64,000 nt of DNA from Butyrivibrio sp. MC2021 (GCF_000621605.1 NZ_JHXX01000006.1:1-64000), one strand, 5' to 3'. Positions 33,574-43,645 are shown, counted from the first letter of the stretch. Made by a program: numbers and translations. The notes: a model not told the origin generated them from the sequence alone.

Positions 33574-33885
33574 TCACTCACCGGTATTTTTGAAGATGAT
33601 CTCACCGGGATATACCAGTCCAAGCTTCTCCTTGGCGGTATCCTCTATGTACTTACGAGTGTGCGTGTATCTCTCGAACTCTGCGATATCCTCGCTACGT
33701 GCCTGCTCATCCTCGATCTGCTCCTGAAGCAGTGCCTCTTTCTCTGCCAGGCCGTCAGCCTTCTGCTTAAGGCCGTATCCCTTGATAGCTACTGCGATAA
33801 CCAGGAAAAGAACTACTGTTGTGGTAAGGATGATACCGGATTTATTCTGAAATCCACGCTTCTTGTAACGTGCTTTTCTTGCCAT
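33574..33885 (-). CDS. divIC: DivIC/FtsB-like septum formation initiator
   Basis: A 103-residue bitopic protein: a basic N-terminus (MARKARYKKRG), one membrane helix (about 18-38), a coiled coil (about 40-75), and the YIEDTAKEKLGLVYPGEI ending typical of the family. It forms the DivIB-DivIC-FtsL complex that activates septal wall synthesis. Its position between rqcP and tilS is conserved in Firmicutes. Confidence 0.9.
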   Translation of the reverse strand: MARKARYKKRGFQNKSGIILTTTVVLFLVIAVAIKGYGLKQKADGLAEKEALLQEQIEDEQARSEDIAEFERYTHTRKYIEDTAKEKLGLVYPGEIIFKNTGE

Positions 33886-33964
33886 TTTTAAACCCCAATC
33901 TTACATTTTCACATAAAAACTCTATATATATTGTAATACTCACTAAATTCTACGTCAAATCGCA

Positions 33965-34204
33965 TTAAATGTATTTATAGAGGTTAGTTACGTCTTCCTT
34001 GTGGATGGTTTCCTGTACATCCAGGACCTCAACGCTTACGTCTTTGTTTCCAAAGCCAATGGTGATCTTGTCTCCAACCTTCACCTCTGCAGAGGCCTTG
34101 GCGGGTCTTCCGTTGATGGTGACCCTTCCTGCATCGCAGGCCTCGTTGGCCACGGTACGCCTCTTGATAAGTCTTGTTACTTTCAGATATTTATCTAATC
34201 TCAT
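33965..34204 (-). CDS. rqcP: S4-domain ribosome quality control factor RqcP
   Basis: A 79-residue S4 RNA-binding protein (MRLDKYLKVTRLIKRRT, GRVTINGRPAK). In B. subtilis this gene (yabO, now rqcP) helps RqcH add alanine tails to stalled nascent chains on 50S subunits. The location just before divIC supports this assignment over Hsp15. rqcH is not in the window, but the related S4 protein gene ylmH is, at 62995-63804. Confidence 0.88.
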   Translation of the reverse strand: MRLDKYLKVTRLIKRRTVANEACDAGRVTINGRPAKASAEVKVGDKITIGFGNKDVSVEVLDVQETIHKEDVTNLYKYI

Positions 34205-34232
34205 TTCTTAAATCTCCATTTAATAATATATT

Positions 34233-35939
34233 CTAGTCCCCGGAAGCGGTGCTGGCTGCGTCATCGGCCTCGTCATCTCTGTTACTTGCTCCCGTGGAAG
34301 CTGAACCGGAGCCGTCTTCACTGCCGGAATCGCTGCTCTTTTCTTCCGGTGCTGCGCTTGTGCCTTCATCCGCCGCTGAGCTGCTGCCTGAGCCGCTGTC
34401 AGAGGCATCCTCAGAAGGATCGGCACTGGAATTGCTGGAGCTGGCTGAAGAACTAAGGGATGCTGATTCGGAACTCTTATCCTTGCTCGCCTCATCTGTC
34501 TTTTTCTTGATAAGGGCAGGGAAGTTGTAGACATTGTCTACTTCCTCTTCATCCACGCTGATCCTGTAGCTCTTGGTCTTGTAGCCCTCTTTTTTCAAAA
34601 TTATCTCATGGGTTCCCGACACCTTTGTCATATTGGTGGGGATAATTCCTATATAGCTGCCGTCAAAGTACAGCTCTGCTCCGTCGGGCTCATCCACGTA
34701 GATCTTGTAGCCCTTGATAACCTTGTTCTTGTCAGTCTTCTTTTTGCCGGAGTCGTTGCCGCTGACATCCTTGGAAGAAGCCGAGCTGGCTGCGCTGGAG
34801 GCCTTCCTGCTTGAGTCATTGCTGCTCCTGCTCTTTTTCTCGGAGGACTTGTCCGACTTGGAATTTGATTTACTTGCAGAATCCCAGGTTGATGCACTGG
34901 AAGCCGCTTCTTCGCTGCTCTTTTCCTGCTCAAGCTCTATCCTGATGACGGACTTGGGCGTTCCCACCTTCAGATACTTGGTCTGGGTCTCATACCCGTC
35001 AGCCATGATCTTAAGATTGTGGTAGCCGTACTGAATGGTCTGTGGGGTTCCTGTCAGAACCTTTTTACCATCCACAAAAACTTCTGCCTCTTCAGGCTTT
35101 ATCTCAAAGGTCACAAGACCTTCCTTGGGCTTTGTTATGGTGACATTGCCCGTATCCACCACGGTCTCCTGGTTGCGGGCGATCTTCACATCCTGCTGGT
35201 AGTTGGCGCCGTTTCCAAGGATCTGCAGCTTGTAATCTCCCTCGGGAGCACTCAGCAGCATATTGGGTGAAATCTTGTGAATGACCTCGTTGTCCAGCTC
35301 GATCCAGGCTCCCACAAGGCTCCTGTCCTCCACGGTGTCCGAAGAAAGGCTCACATAGCCGTGACCACTGGTAACAACAACGCTGTAAACATCCCTGCCG
35401 ATACCTCTGGCGGTTATGGTGTCCGTAGCAAGAACATCCTCTGCCAGAGCCAGATCTCCGTCAGCCATGACCAGGGTCCTGACATCCAGTTTGTACACAT
35501 CCTTTTTTATCTTGGCGGTGCCATCGCCCCTTACCAGCTCATGGTCCCTGGTATCCTCAATGGTCCACACCTTGTCTGACATATTGAGGGTGGTGATCTT
35601 CTTGGTGCTCTTAAGGAAAGTGACCTCCACAACCTCACCCACCTCAAGAAGGCTGGCAGAAAGCGGCCCGCCGTACTTATCATACATCATGCTGGTGTTG
35701 TCGTAGTTCAAAGTGTAGGTCCTGCCTGTGGAATGGTTCCTGAACCTGATCTGCTTTTTGTCCAGGTCAATGGCCCTGATGGCCGCAGTGTCCGCGGAAT
35801 CATACTTGCCCACCAGCGAGATGTTCACTTTCTCGTTACCGCCGGCAAAAGATATCACACTGCCGGGCCCCGTAACAACCAGCGCAAGACTCAGCACAAG
35901 TGCTGTCATTATCCTTCCTGCATACATGCAATTTCTCAT
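34233..35939 (-). CDS. secreted PEGA-domain protein with Ser-rich linkers
   Basis: A 568-residue protein with a signal peptide (about 1-32). A region of about 220 residues without a known name follows, then two PEGA domains (about 285-340 and 410-470: GLVTFEIKPEEAEVFVDGKKV and AELYFDGSYIG). Each PEGA is followed by a long Ser/Asp/Lys-rich stretch (about 345-400 and 480-568). PEGA domains are surface or envelope modules of unknown role. No anchor is visible at the C-terminus. It follows cca by 34 bases and probably shares its transcript. Confidence 0.8.
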   Translation of the reverse strand: MRNCMYAGRIMTALVLSLALVVTGPGSVISFAGGNEKVNISLVGKYDSADTAAIRAIDLDKKQIRFRNHSTGRTYTLNYDNTSMMYDKYGGPLSASLLEVGEVVEVTFLKSTKKITTLNMSDKVWTIEDTRDHELVRGDGTAKIKKDVYKLDVRTLVMADGDLALAEDVLATDTITARGIGRDVYSVVVTSGHGYVSLSSDTVEDRSLVGAWIELDNEVIHKISPNMLLSAPEGDYKLQILGNGANYQQDVKIARNQETVVDTGNVTITKPKEGLVTFEIKPEEAEVFVDGKKVLTGTPQTIQYGYHNLKIMADGYETQTKYLKVGTPKSVIRIELEQEKSSEEAASSASTWDSASKSNSKSDKSSEKKSRSSNDSSRKASSAASSASSKDVSGNDSGKKKTDKNKVIKGYKIYVDEPDGAELYFDGSYIGIIPTNMTKVSGTHEIILKKEGYKTKSYRISVDEEEVDNVYNFPALIKKKTDEASKDKSSESASLSSSASSSNSSADPSEDASDSGSGSSSAADEGTSAAPEEKSSDSGSEDGSGSASTGASNRDDEADDAASTASGD

Positions 35940-35973
35940 AATTACCCCTCATAGCGCCCAAACACAAAGCGCC

Positions 35974-37323
35974 TTAAATACTCTGCTCCGCTTTTTCGGA
36001 AAAAAGTTCAAGTCTGCCCAGAAGATATTCCTTGGTATTGTGCTCCGGATTCTCCAGAACATCCTCCAGCATAAGCTCCAGAATGCTTCCAAGCTTCTTT
36101 CCCGGAGTGATTCCCAGGGCTATAAGATCGCCTCCGTTGACCGCAAGGCTCTTAATATTCACACACTGATTCTTCTCAAGAACAGCCCTGTAAACCTCTC
36201 TTGTCTTCTCGATGAGCTCCAGATTGTCCGCTCTGGCGTAATCGCTCTGGGCCATGGTGTCCGCATATCTGACCTGCAAAAGAAGCTCCAGCTCACGGGT
36301 TCCCACCTTGTTCATGGCTCTTCTGACATATTTTTCCTCGGCGGGGAATCTGTCATCATGGTGCAAAACCAGCTTGCACACCAGATCCATGGTATCCCTG
36401 TCGAACTTCAGCCTTCTGAATATATCCCGGGCCATGTCCGCCCCCTTGATGGCATGCCTGTAAAAATGACTTATTCCATCCTCATCTATGGTCTCAACCA
36501 GGGGCTTACCCAGGTCGTGGAAAAGCATTGTAAGCCTCAGAACCTTGTCATCAGGCACATACATCAGACTCTGAATGATGTGCTCTCCTACGCTGTACAT
36601 GTGATGGGGGTTGTTCTGCTCCGTCTCCATGCATCTGTCCAGCTCCGGCAGTATAACCGCCGTAACGCCCATCTCATAGGCATCCCTTATCCTGTCAGGG
36701 TGAGGAGATGTCAGAAGCTTCACCAGCTCCACCTGTATCCTCTCTGCGCTGATCTTCTCCAGGGTCGGTGCCAGCTCTTTTATGGCCTCCCGGGTCTTCT
36801 CCTCGATGGAATAATCCAGCTGGGCGGAGAATCTCACTGCCCTCATGATCCTCAGGGCATCCTCGGAAAAACGCTCCCTGGGGTCCCCTACGCATCTGAT
36901 GACCCTGTTTTCCAGGTCCTCTATTCCTCCAAACCTGTCTATCAGGCCCTCTTCCTCGTTGTAGGCCATGGCATTGATGGTGAAATCACGTCTCTTCATA
37001 TCCTCAGTGAGATTCTTGGTAAAAGTGACCTCGCTGGGGTGGCGGCTGTCCTCGTACTTGCCGTCGATCCTGTAGGTGGTAACCTCATATCCTTCCTTGT
37101 CCACCATGACAGTGACGGTTCCGTGCTGTATTCCTGTATCTATGGTCCTTCTGAAAAGCTTTTTTATATCCTGCGGCAGTGCGTTGGTGGTGATATCCCA
37201 GTCCCCGGGCTCCCTTCCAAGCAGCGCATCTCTAACACACCCACCCACAATATAGGCCTCAAAGCCTGCCTTATGAATGGTGTCCAGTATCATTTTCGCA
37301 TTCTTTGGCATTGTAATCTTCAT
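35974..37323 (-). CDS. cca: CCA tRNA nucleotidyltransferase with HD domain
   Basis: A 449-residue protein with the class II nucleotidyltransferase head (GGCVRDALLGREPGDWDIT, metal-binding D-W-D), the RRDFTINAMAYN motif and an internal HD domain (LFHDLGKP). It adds or repairs the 3' CCA of tRNAs, which agrees with the tRNA-Pro gene here lacking an encoded CCA. The operon appears to start here. Confidence 0.93.
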   Translation of the reverse strand: MKITMPKNAKMILDTIHKAGFEAYIVGGCVRDALLGREPGDWDITTNALPQDIKKLFRRTIDTGIQHGTVTVMVDKEGYEVTTYRIDGKYEDSRHPSEVTFTKNLTEDMKRRDFTINAMAYNEEEGLIDRFGGIEDLENRVIRCVGDPRERFSEDALRIMRAVRFSAQLDYSIEEKTREAIKELAPTLEKISAERIQVELVKLLTSPHPDRIRDAYEMGVTAVILPELDRCMETEQNNPHHMYSVGEHIIQSLMYVPDDKVLRLTMLFHDLGKPLVETIDEDGISHFYRHAIKGADMARDIFRRLKFDRDTMDLVCKLVLHHDDRFPAEEKYVRRAMNKVGTRELELLLQVRYADTMAQSDYARADNLELIEKTREVYRAVLEKNQCVNIKSLAVNGGDLIALGITPGKKLGSILELMLEDVLENPEHNTKEYLLGRLELFSEKAEQSI

Positions 37324-37406
37324 AACTAAATAATATCGTAAACCTCTAAAAATGTGAATAACATAAGATTTACATTTATTTTATAGGATTTTCCCCCAGA
37401 TGGTTA

Positions 37407-37412
37407 TATACT
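37407..37412 (+). promoter_or_regulatory. -10 element of the GGDEF pair
   Basis: TATACT would start transcription near 37419, giving a leader of about 22 bases before the ATG at 37441. A TTTACA at 37370 is too far away to be a standard -35. Confidence 0.45.
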
Positions 37413-37440
37413 AAATATGTGTAATAAAGAGGATTTTGGT

Positions 37441-39156
37441 ATGGAATATCGACACTCTCACAAGTCAGGAATAGCATTTTTCTTACTTGCCCTACTTTTC
37501 ACAGGGTTTCTTTTTATTGGCTATAACGACCATATCACCAGAACTACCCCCAATTATCTCACACTAAGTGACGGCTGGACCATCACCCGTACTGACGGCA
37601 CTACCTACACTGCGCCTCTGACCAATTCGGGACTTGGCATGGTAAATGAGGGGGAGACCGTGTCCATTTCCAGAACCCTTGAGAAATTCGACTTTGAACA
37701 CCCCTGCGTCTCCTATTTTTCCATAAGAGCCGTTGTAAATATTTATCTGGATCAGGAGCTTATCTACAGCTTCGGCCAGGACTACTACGACACCAACACC
37801 ACCGTTCCGAAAAAGATCAACGTGGCGCCCCTGGGGGATGACTATGAGGGAAAAACCCTCAAGATCCAGCTTACGGGCACCATGAAGGCCGCCTTCTCGG
37901 GGCTCTCCCCGGTTTCCATAGGCACCAGAGCCGACCTGATGACCCAGCGCTCCCTGCATATCAGAGTGAGCTTCTTTACAGGAATTTTCCTTTTTACCCT
38001 GGGGATCATCTTTATTATCCTGTCCCCCTATCTGTTCTTTTACCATAATCACGATACGAGGCTTCTTTTCTCAGGTCTTATCGCCCTGACACTGGGTCTT
38101 TATATCCTGTCCTTCTACCTTATCATCGACGGTCTGGTGGACAATCCTCTGCTTAATATCATCTGCGACTACGGTTCGCTCTACAACATACCCACAGCCT
38201 TCATGGGCTACCTTATGTCCGTCCACACCGGCAAAGCCAAAAAGATCTTTACCGGCCTGTTTATCTTTGACGTCTTTCTGTTCCTGTCCTCGGTGGTACT
38301 CCATATTCTGCATGTAAGGCGCTTTGCGGCCTACACCATTATCCTTCACGTGTTTACCGTGGCGGAAAGTATCCTGGTGGTGTTCCTGCTGATCCATTTT
38401 TACCTGAAATCCAGGCATGACTCGGAGCAGAAAAACATGAGCTCCGACAATATCTTCCTGGTGGGAATAGTCCTTTTTGCCCTGCTGTCCCTCTATGACA
38501 TCATAAACTACAATTACCTGACCTACTTCAGCTCCAAGGGCGAGGTCTACGCAGAGCTTAACGGCATCACCATCGGTTCTCTGATCCTTATTTCCTGCCT
38601 GCTGGTGAGCTATCTATTCTTCAATATTTACAGCACCAACTACGACTCCCTTCAGAGCAGGATCTCCAATCTGGCCTATACGGATCCCCTGACAGGCCTG
38701 GCCAACCGCGCCCGCTGTGAGCAGATGATGAAAATGCTCACGGAGGAAAAAGATGCCTACACCATCATAAGTCTCGACCTGAACAAGCTAAAACAGGTCA
38801 ACGACACCCTGGGACATCACGAGGGAGACCGCCTGCTTACAGGTTTTGCCACCATCCTCTCCGACTGCTTCTGGGATGCCAATCTCATCGGAAGAATGGG
38901 CGGCGACGAATTCGTTGTCATCATGATAGAAGACAGGGCTCTGAACGCCACCAAGCGTATTCACGAGCTTTATTCACTGATAAATGAATGGAATCATAAA
39001 GAAGTTAATTTTTCCTACAGCGTCTCCTACGGCTATGCCTACAGCCACGAGGTCCCCAACGGCTCTGCCCAGGAGGTCTACATGCTGGCTGACAACCGCA
39101 TGTATGAGATGAAGCGCGAACATCAGGGTGACAGGGAGGTGACTTTACATGCGTAA
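37441..39156 (+). CDS. membrane diguanylate cyclase-like GGDEF protein 1
   Basis: A 571-residue protein: TM1 (about 8-28), an extracellular domain with a jelly-roll look (about 30-185), seven membrane helices (about 195-405) in the 7TMR-DISM arrangement, then a GGDEF domain with DPLTGLANR and RMGGDEFVVIM. The active-site GGDEF is intact, so it should make cyclic di-GMP. The RxxD inhibitory site that usually stands just upstream reads FWDA, so feedback inhibition may be absent. AGAGGA 8 bases before 37441 favours this start over ATG 37417. It overlaps the next gene by 8 bases. Confidence 0.88.
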   Translation: MEYRHSHKSGIAFFLLALLFTGFLFIGYNDHITRTTPNYLTLSDGWTITRTDGTTYTAPLTNSGLGMVNEGETVSISRTLEKFDFEHPCVSYFSIRAVVNIYLDQELIYSFGQDYYDTNTTVPKKINVAPLGDDYEGKTLKIQLTGTMKAAFSGLSPVSIGTRADLMTQRSLHIRVSFFTGIFLFTLGIIFIILSPYLFFYHNHDTRLLFSGLIALTLGLYILSFYLIIDGLVDNPLLNIICDYGSLYNIPTAFMGYLMSVHTGKAKKIFTGLFIFDVFLFLSSVVLHILHVRRFAAYTIILHVFTVAESILVVFLLIHFYLKSRHDSEQKNMSSDNIFLVGIVLFALLSLYDIINYNYLTYFSSKGEVYAELNGITIGSLILISCLLVSYLFFNIYSTNYDSLQSRISNLAYTDPLTGLANRARCEQMMKMLTEEKDAYTIISLDLNKLKQVNDTLGHHEGDRLLTGFATILSDCFWDANLIGRMGGDEFVVIMIEDRALNATKRIHELYSLINEWNHKEVNFSYSVSYGYAYSHEVPNGSAQEVYMLADNRMYEMKREHQGDREVTLHA

Positions 39157-40828
39157 AACAGTATCCTTCCTATCCGCCTCCATAGCCATCATCGCCATTG
39201 TGATGTTCCTGCTGCACCGTCTCCTGGTCTTCGTTCCGGAGCATCCCATTACTATCCTGAAAAACGGCTGGACCGTGACCTATCACAATGAGCAGTACAT
39301 AAATACCAACCTTGAAAAGCTCAGCACCAAAGTGGGCTCCAGCTTTTCAAGAGGCGATACCATAACTCTGACCTACGCCAACCCTTTAAATGCACCAAAT
39401 GTTCCTTTCCCATACCTTTTTTTCAAGACCCAGTACAGTGCCTATGAGGTATATCTGGATGATACCCTGATCGCAAAGGAATATAAGGAAGCCCTGAGGG
39501 AAAATACCTTTGTGGGAATGGGCTACAACAAAGTCGCTCTTCCTACGGATTTCAAGAATCAGACCCTGAGCATAAGGCTCTCTGTGGTGGAGAACGACAC
39601 CTCCTCCAATCTCTTAAGCCCCATGATCGGCGACTTTGACGATCTGTACAGATACAATCTGAGCACCGTGTATATTCCGCTGTTTACCGGTGTTTTCCTG
39701 ATCATCTTCGGCCAGGTATTTCTGTCCATTTCGCTGCTTTTTTACACCAAGTCCTCCGGGGTCTCCACTCAGGTCATATGCTCCCTGCTTAACATCCTGA
39801 TCGGAGTCTGGATCATCACCGCCTACGAATGTGCTGAGATACTGGTGACCAATGCCTTCAGCACCTTTGCGGAACATGTGGCCCAGTTCCTGATGGTGCC
39901 ACTGACCTACCTGCTTATATATGACCTCCATAAGCGGTATAACAACAAGGTTATCATTATTCTTGGTATTGCATCCCTTTCCTTCAGCACCCTTTTTATC
40001 GTGCTGCATATCTTTGGAATCGTGCATATTCACCACTTCCAGTCCCCGTACCTTGGGATGTCGGCTATAAGCATCATTATCATAGCCTCCTATGAGTACA
40101 CGGATGTAAAAAACAAGATAAAGAACCCCTCCACCAGAACCCTGATGGCGGGAGTGTGCGTTCTGACCCTGATGTTCCTTATATTTGCGATCATTTCCTC
40201 GCTCCACATCTATATCGATTACAGACAGAATATCATCCTGGTGCTGCTGCCCCTTGGCGCCATGTTCTTCGCCGTTGTGCAGCTCCTTAACTACTTTATT
40301 TTCATGACCCATGCCTTTTCGCAAAAAAGAGAGTACGCTTCCCTCAGACAGATCGCCTACGCGGACAATCTCACGGGCCTTCCCAACAGGGCCAGCTGCG
40401 ACAAAAAATTCCTGGAATTCAACAACTCGGATAAAGACTACTGTATCCTGAGTCTTGACCTAAACGGCCTTAAGGAAGTAAACGACAACGCGGGACATCC
40501 CGCCGGAGACAGGCTCCTGAAAGCCTTTGCGGAGGCTCTGTCCTCTACTTTTTCCGATATCGGCTTTTGCTGCAGGATAGGCGGCGATGAGTTCCTGGTT
40601 CTTATGGAGGATGTGGATAAAGAAGTTCTGGAAAAAAGACTGGACGCCCTTAAGCAAAGACTCGATGAGCTGGACAAAGAAGATCCGGAAGTAAACCACA
40701 GCACATCCTATGGCTACGCCTATAACTCAGAAGTTAAGGAAGAGGATACCCACTCGGTATTCATTCTGGCGGACAAGAGAATGTACGACTACAAGCGCCG
40801 CTACTATTCCCATATGATGACAAGATAG
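39149..40828 (+). CDS. membrane diguanylate cyclase-like GGDEF protein 2
   Basis: A 559-residue paralogue of the upstream protein with the same layout: TM1 (about 7-25), an external domain (to about 175), seven helices (about 180-395), then GGDEF with DNLTGLPNRASCD and RIGGDEFLVLM. The inhibitory RxxD is missing here too (TFSD at that place). The two genes overlap by 8 bases and were probably made by tandem duplication; the products may pair on the membrane. A terminator follows. Confidence 0.88.
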   Translation: MRKTVSFLSASIAIIAIVMFLLHRLLVFVPEHPITILKNGWTVTYHNEQYINTNLEKLSTKVGSSFSRGDTITLTYANPLNAPNVPFPYLFFKTQYSAYEVYLDDTLIAKEYKEALRENTFVGMGYNKVALPTDFKNQTLSIRLSVVENDTSSNLLSPMIGDFDDLYRYNLSTVYIPLFTGVFLIIFGQVFLSISLLFYTKSSGVSTQVICSLLNILIGVWIITAYECAEILVTNAFSTFAEHVAQFLMVPLTYLLIYDLHKRYNNKVIIILGIASLSFSTLFIVLHIFGIVHIHHFQSPYLGMSAISIIIIASYEYTDVKNKIKNPSTRTLMAGVCVLTLMFLIFAIISSLHIYIDYRQNIILVLLPLGAMFFAVVQLLNYFIFMTHAFSQKREYASLRQIAYADNLTGLPNRASCDKKFLEFNNSDKDYCILSLDLNGLKEVNDNAGHPAGDRLLKAFAEALSSTFSDIGFCCRIGGDEFLVLMEDVDKEVLEKRLDALKQRLDELDKEDPEVNHSTSYGYAYNSEVKEEDTHSVFILADKRMYDYKRRYYSHMMTR

Positions 40829-40843
40829 TAATTTATTAATTGT

Positions 40844-40872
40844 AAAAAGACCGGGAGGAACCGGTCTTTTTG
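40844..40872. terminator. terminator after the GGDEF pair
   Basis: AAAAAGACCGG/CCGGTCTTTTT is a perfect 11-bp stem with a GAGGAA loop and T-runs in both directions, between convergent genes. Confidence 0.88.
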
Positions 40873-40938
40873 CAATTAGAGGTTTTATAAAGGAAATACG
40901 TTATGGCGAACGTAAATCGGCGATTGTAATGTGGCCTT

Positions 40939-41961
40939 TTAGCGATTAAGCTCGCTGCCGGGGCCGTCGGACTGATGATTTCTGATGATGCTGTCGATCT
41001 CACGAAGGTCGCTGGCGGGAAGGTCTCCGGGAATGGTGTTCTTCACACTGGATGTGGCATTTCCGTAGGAAAGAGCCTTCTGTACATCATCATATTTGAG
41101 GATTCCGTAGAGAACACCTGATACATAGGCATCTCCGGAACCGATTCTGTCTATTACATCGATGTCCGTGTAAGGCTTCTCGGTAAAGAACTTGTCCTGA
41201 CGGGCATCATATATTGTTGAAGTAAAGTTATGCTTCCTGGGGCTGATGACCTCTCTCTGAGTGGTGCATACGATCTTGACGGGATACTCTTTGGTGTAGC
41301 TCTTCATGATATCCTCAAGATCTCCCTCTTTCTGCATCATGCGTCTTGATGTTTCCTCTGATACAAAAAGAATATCAACATAAGGAAGAATGTTCTTGAT
41401 GGCAGCTCTGGCATCCTCTTCGCTCCAAAGGTTCGCTCTGTAGTTACAGTCGAAGGAAACCATTGCTCCGCCCTGCTTGAAGCGCTTGATCATCTCTGTG
41501 ACAACTTCGCAGGTATTTTTATTAAGTGCCAGTGAAATTCCGCTGGTGTGGAACATTCTGGTGGAAGAATAGACCTCATCGGGAATCTCTGAAAGAGAAA
41601 TCCTTGTGATGGAGGAATTCATTCTGTCGTAAACAATTGAGGGCTTTCTCGGTGCTGCGCCGTTCTCATAGTAGTAAATACCAAGTCTTGCCTCCGGTGA
41701 CTCATCATAAATGAGATAGTCATCAGATACACCCTCGAAACGGATCCTGTTCTTGATGAAGGTTCCCAGTGCATTCTGGGGAAGCCTTGAAATAACGCCG
41801 GTACGAAGTCCCAAAAGAGCCACACCGGATGCTACATTCAGCTCAGAGCCTCCTGCCCTCTTATCAAACACATCACCTCTTGTGATGCGCTCGTAATCAG
41901 GCGGTGAGAGGCGAAGCATTATCTCTCCGAATGTTAAAAGATCAAATCTTCCGTCTCCCAT
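40939..41961 (-). CDS. kdgK: PfkB-family sugar kinase, 2-keto-3-deoxygluconate kinase-like
   Basis: A 340-residue ribokinase-fold kinase with an AGGSELNVA substrate motif and the anion-hole motif DRIGSGDAYVSG, where Asp is the catalytic base. FGEIMLRLSPP at the N-terminus is typical of KDG kinases, which phosphorylate 2-keto-3-deoxygluconate in pectin/uronate breakdown. No aldolase or uronate gene is nearby, so another sugar is possible. AGGAGG 4 bases upstream sets the start at 41961. A palindrome lies 80 bases upstream. Confidence 0.85.
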   Translation of the reverse strand: MGDGRFDLLTFGEIMLRLSPPDYERITRGDVFDKRAGGSELNVASGVALLGLRTGVISRLPQNALGTFIKNRIRFEGVSDDYLIYDESPEARLGIYYYENGAAPRKPSIVYDRMNSSITRISLSEIPDEVYSSTRMFHTSGISLALNKNTCEVVTEMIKRFKQGGAMVSFDCNYRANLWSEEDARAAIKNILPYVDILFVSEETSRRMMQKEGDLEDIMKSYTKEYPVKIVCTTQREVISPRKHNFTSTIYDARQDKFFTEKPYTDIDVIDRIGSGDAYVSGVLYGILKYDDVQKALSYGNATSSVKNTIPGDLPASDLREIDSIIRNHQSDGPGSELNR

Positions 41962-42042
41962 ACTGCCTCCTGTTACAACCATCAAAAATTATCCGCATAC
42001 TTGTTTCGCTGATAGGGATATAATAAATGAACAAAATCAGAA

Positions 42043-42058
42043 ATGTAAGAGCTTACAT
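42043..42058. promoter_or_regulatory. palindrome upstream of the sugar kinase gene
   Basis: ATGTAAG-AG-CTTACAT is a perfect 7-bp dyad in the 225-base gap before kdgK, placed as an operator would be. The regulator is unknown. Confidence 0.35.
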
Positions 42059-42152
42059 AAGCATAAATATGGAATATTTTGAAGTATAAAAACCCATTCG
42101 TATATTGTATAATGCAGATGCAAACTAATAAACGGGAGTTAAATTATCATAT

Positions 42153-42188
42153 GAAAAAGGCTTGGCGCCATATAACAGACGCCAAGCC
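42153..42188 (-). terminator. terminator of proS
   Basis: On the minus strand GGCTTGGCG/CGCCAAGCC is followed by TTTTTC. Confidence 0.85.
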
Positions 42189-42211
42189 TTATTTTTTTGT
42201 ATTATTTCAGA

Positions 42212-43645
42212 TTAATATGCTCTGCCCCAGTAAACCATCTTCTTTGCAGGCTGTCCGCATACTACGCAGGTGTCGGAAATGTTCTCCTGCTCGAAAGGAA
42301 TGCAGCGGCTGGTTACATTGAACTCTTCCTTGATCTTGTCCTCGCACTCGCGGCATCCGCACCACATAGCCTTAACGAAGCCCTTGGTCTCCTTGAAGGC
42401 CTCTGCGAACTCATCCTTGTTGTGGGCAACAAAGGTGTGAGCCTCAAGGTGAGCCTTTGCTCTCTCAAACATATCCTTCTGGATCTGGTCAAGAAGCTCT
42501 CCAACCTTGGTAGGAACATCAGCGATAGCGCACTCGATCTTCTCTCTTGTGTCTCTTCTTACAAGAACGCACTTGCCGGCCTCAAGATCTTTAGGTCCGA
42601 TCTCAACACGAACAGGAATACCTCTCATCTCGTGCTCAGCGAACTTGAATCCGGGAGTTCTGTCGGAGTCATCTGTCTTTACTCTGAAGGCTGAAAGGCT
42701 CTTGGCAATATCGTAAGCTGCGTCAAGAACACCTTCCTTCTTCTGCTGGATAGGAATAACAACAACCTGAACAGGAGCGATCTTAGGAGGTACCACAAGA
42801 CCTGAGTTGTCGCCGTGTACCATGATCATAGCTCCGATGGAACGTGTTGTAAGTCCCCAGGAAGTCTGATTTACATAGTGAAGCTGGTTGTCTTTTCCTG
42901 CATACTGGATACCGAAGGCCTTGGCAAAGCCGTCGCCGAAGTTGTGGCTGGTTGCGCTCTGAAGAGCTCTTCCGTCGTGCATAAGAGCCTCTACTGTGTA
43001 GGTAGCCTCAGCACCTGCGAACTTCTCCTTCTCAGTCTTCTGGCCTCTGATTACAGGAATTGCCATGTCGTTTTCGAAGAAATCAGCATATACCTCAAGC
43101 ATCTGCTGTGTTCTCTCCTCAGCCTCTTCGAAGGTAGCGTGAGCTGTGTGGCCTTCCTGCCACAGGAATTCACGGCTTCTGAGGAAAGGTCTTGTCTCTT
43201 TTTCCCAGCGAACTACTGAGCACCACTGGTTGAGAACCTGAGGAAGATCCTTGTAGGAGTGGATCTCTCCCTTATAATAATCGCAGAAAAGAGTCTCAGA
43301 AGTAGGACGTACACAGTATCTCTCTGTGAGCTCCTCGAGACCGCCGTGAGTAACCCATGCAACCTCAGGTGCAAAGCCCTCAACGTGATCCTTCTCCTTC
43401 TGAAGAAGTGACTCAGGAATAAACATAGGAAGGTAAGCGTTCTGTACGCCTGACTCCTTGAATCTTGCATCAAGGTGCTTCTGGATAAGCTCCCAGATTG
43501 CGTAGCCTGCAGGCTTTATTACCATACAGCCCTTGATGTTTGAGTAACTTACGAGATCAGCCTTGATACATACGTCTGTGTACCATTGTGTGAAATCCTC
43601 ATCCATGGAGGTGATCTCAGATACGAGTTTCTTGTTGTCTGCCAT
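42212..43645 (-). CDS. proS: prolyl-tRNA synthetase, archaeal/eukaryal type
   Basis: A 477-residue class II synthetase of the short type without the bacterial editing insertion. Motif 2 region [24 protein letters not shown] and motif 3 [16 protein letters not shown] are present. The C-terminal zinc-binding domain has CGCRECEDK and CVVCGQPA and ends in the usual YWGRAY. It charges tRNA-Pro. GGAGAAAAAAGAA precedes the ATG at 43645. Expression is controlled by a proline T-box leader immediately upstream. Confidence 0.95.
   Translation of the reverse strand: MADNKKLVSEITSMDEDFTQWYTDVCIKADLVSYSNIKGCMVIKPAGYAIWELIQKHLDARFKESGVQNAYLPMFIPESLLQKEKDHVEGFAPEVAWVTHGGLEELTERYCVRPTSETLFCDYYKGEIHSYKDLPQVLNQWCSVVRWEKETRPFLRSREFLWQEGHTAHATFEEAEERTQQMLEVYADFFENDMAIPVIRGQKTEKEKFAGAEATYTVEALMHDGRALQSATSHNFGDGFAKAFGIQYAGKDNQLHYVNQTSWGLTTRSIGAMIMVHGDNSGLVVPPKIAPVQVVVIPIQQKKEGVLDAAYDIAKSLSAFRVKTDDSDRTPGFKFAEHEMRGIPVRVEIGPKDLEAGKCVLVRRDTREKIECAIADVPTKVGELLDQIQKDMFERAKAHLEAHTFVAHNKDEFAEAFKETKGFVKAMWCGCRECEDKIKEEFNVTSRCIPFEQENISDTCVVCGQPAKKMVYWGRAY

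Noticed and set aside
35728..37329. 533-residue open frame on the plus strand
   Set aside because: Antisense shadow of cca and the PEGA gene.
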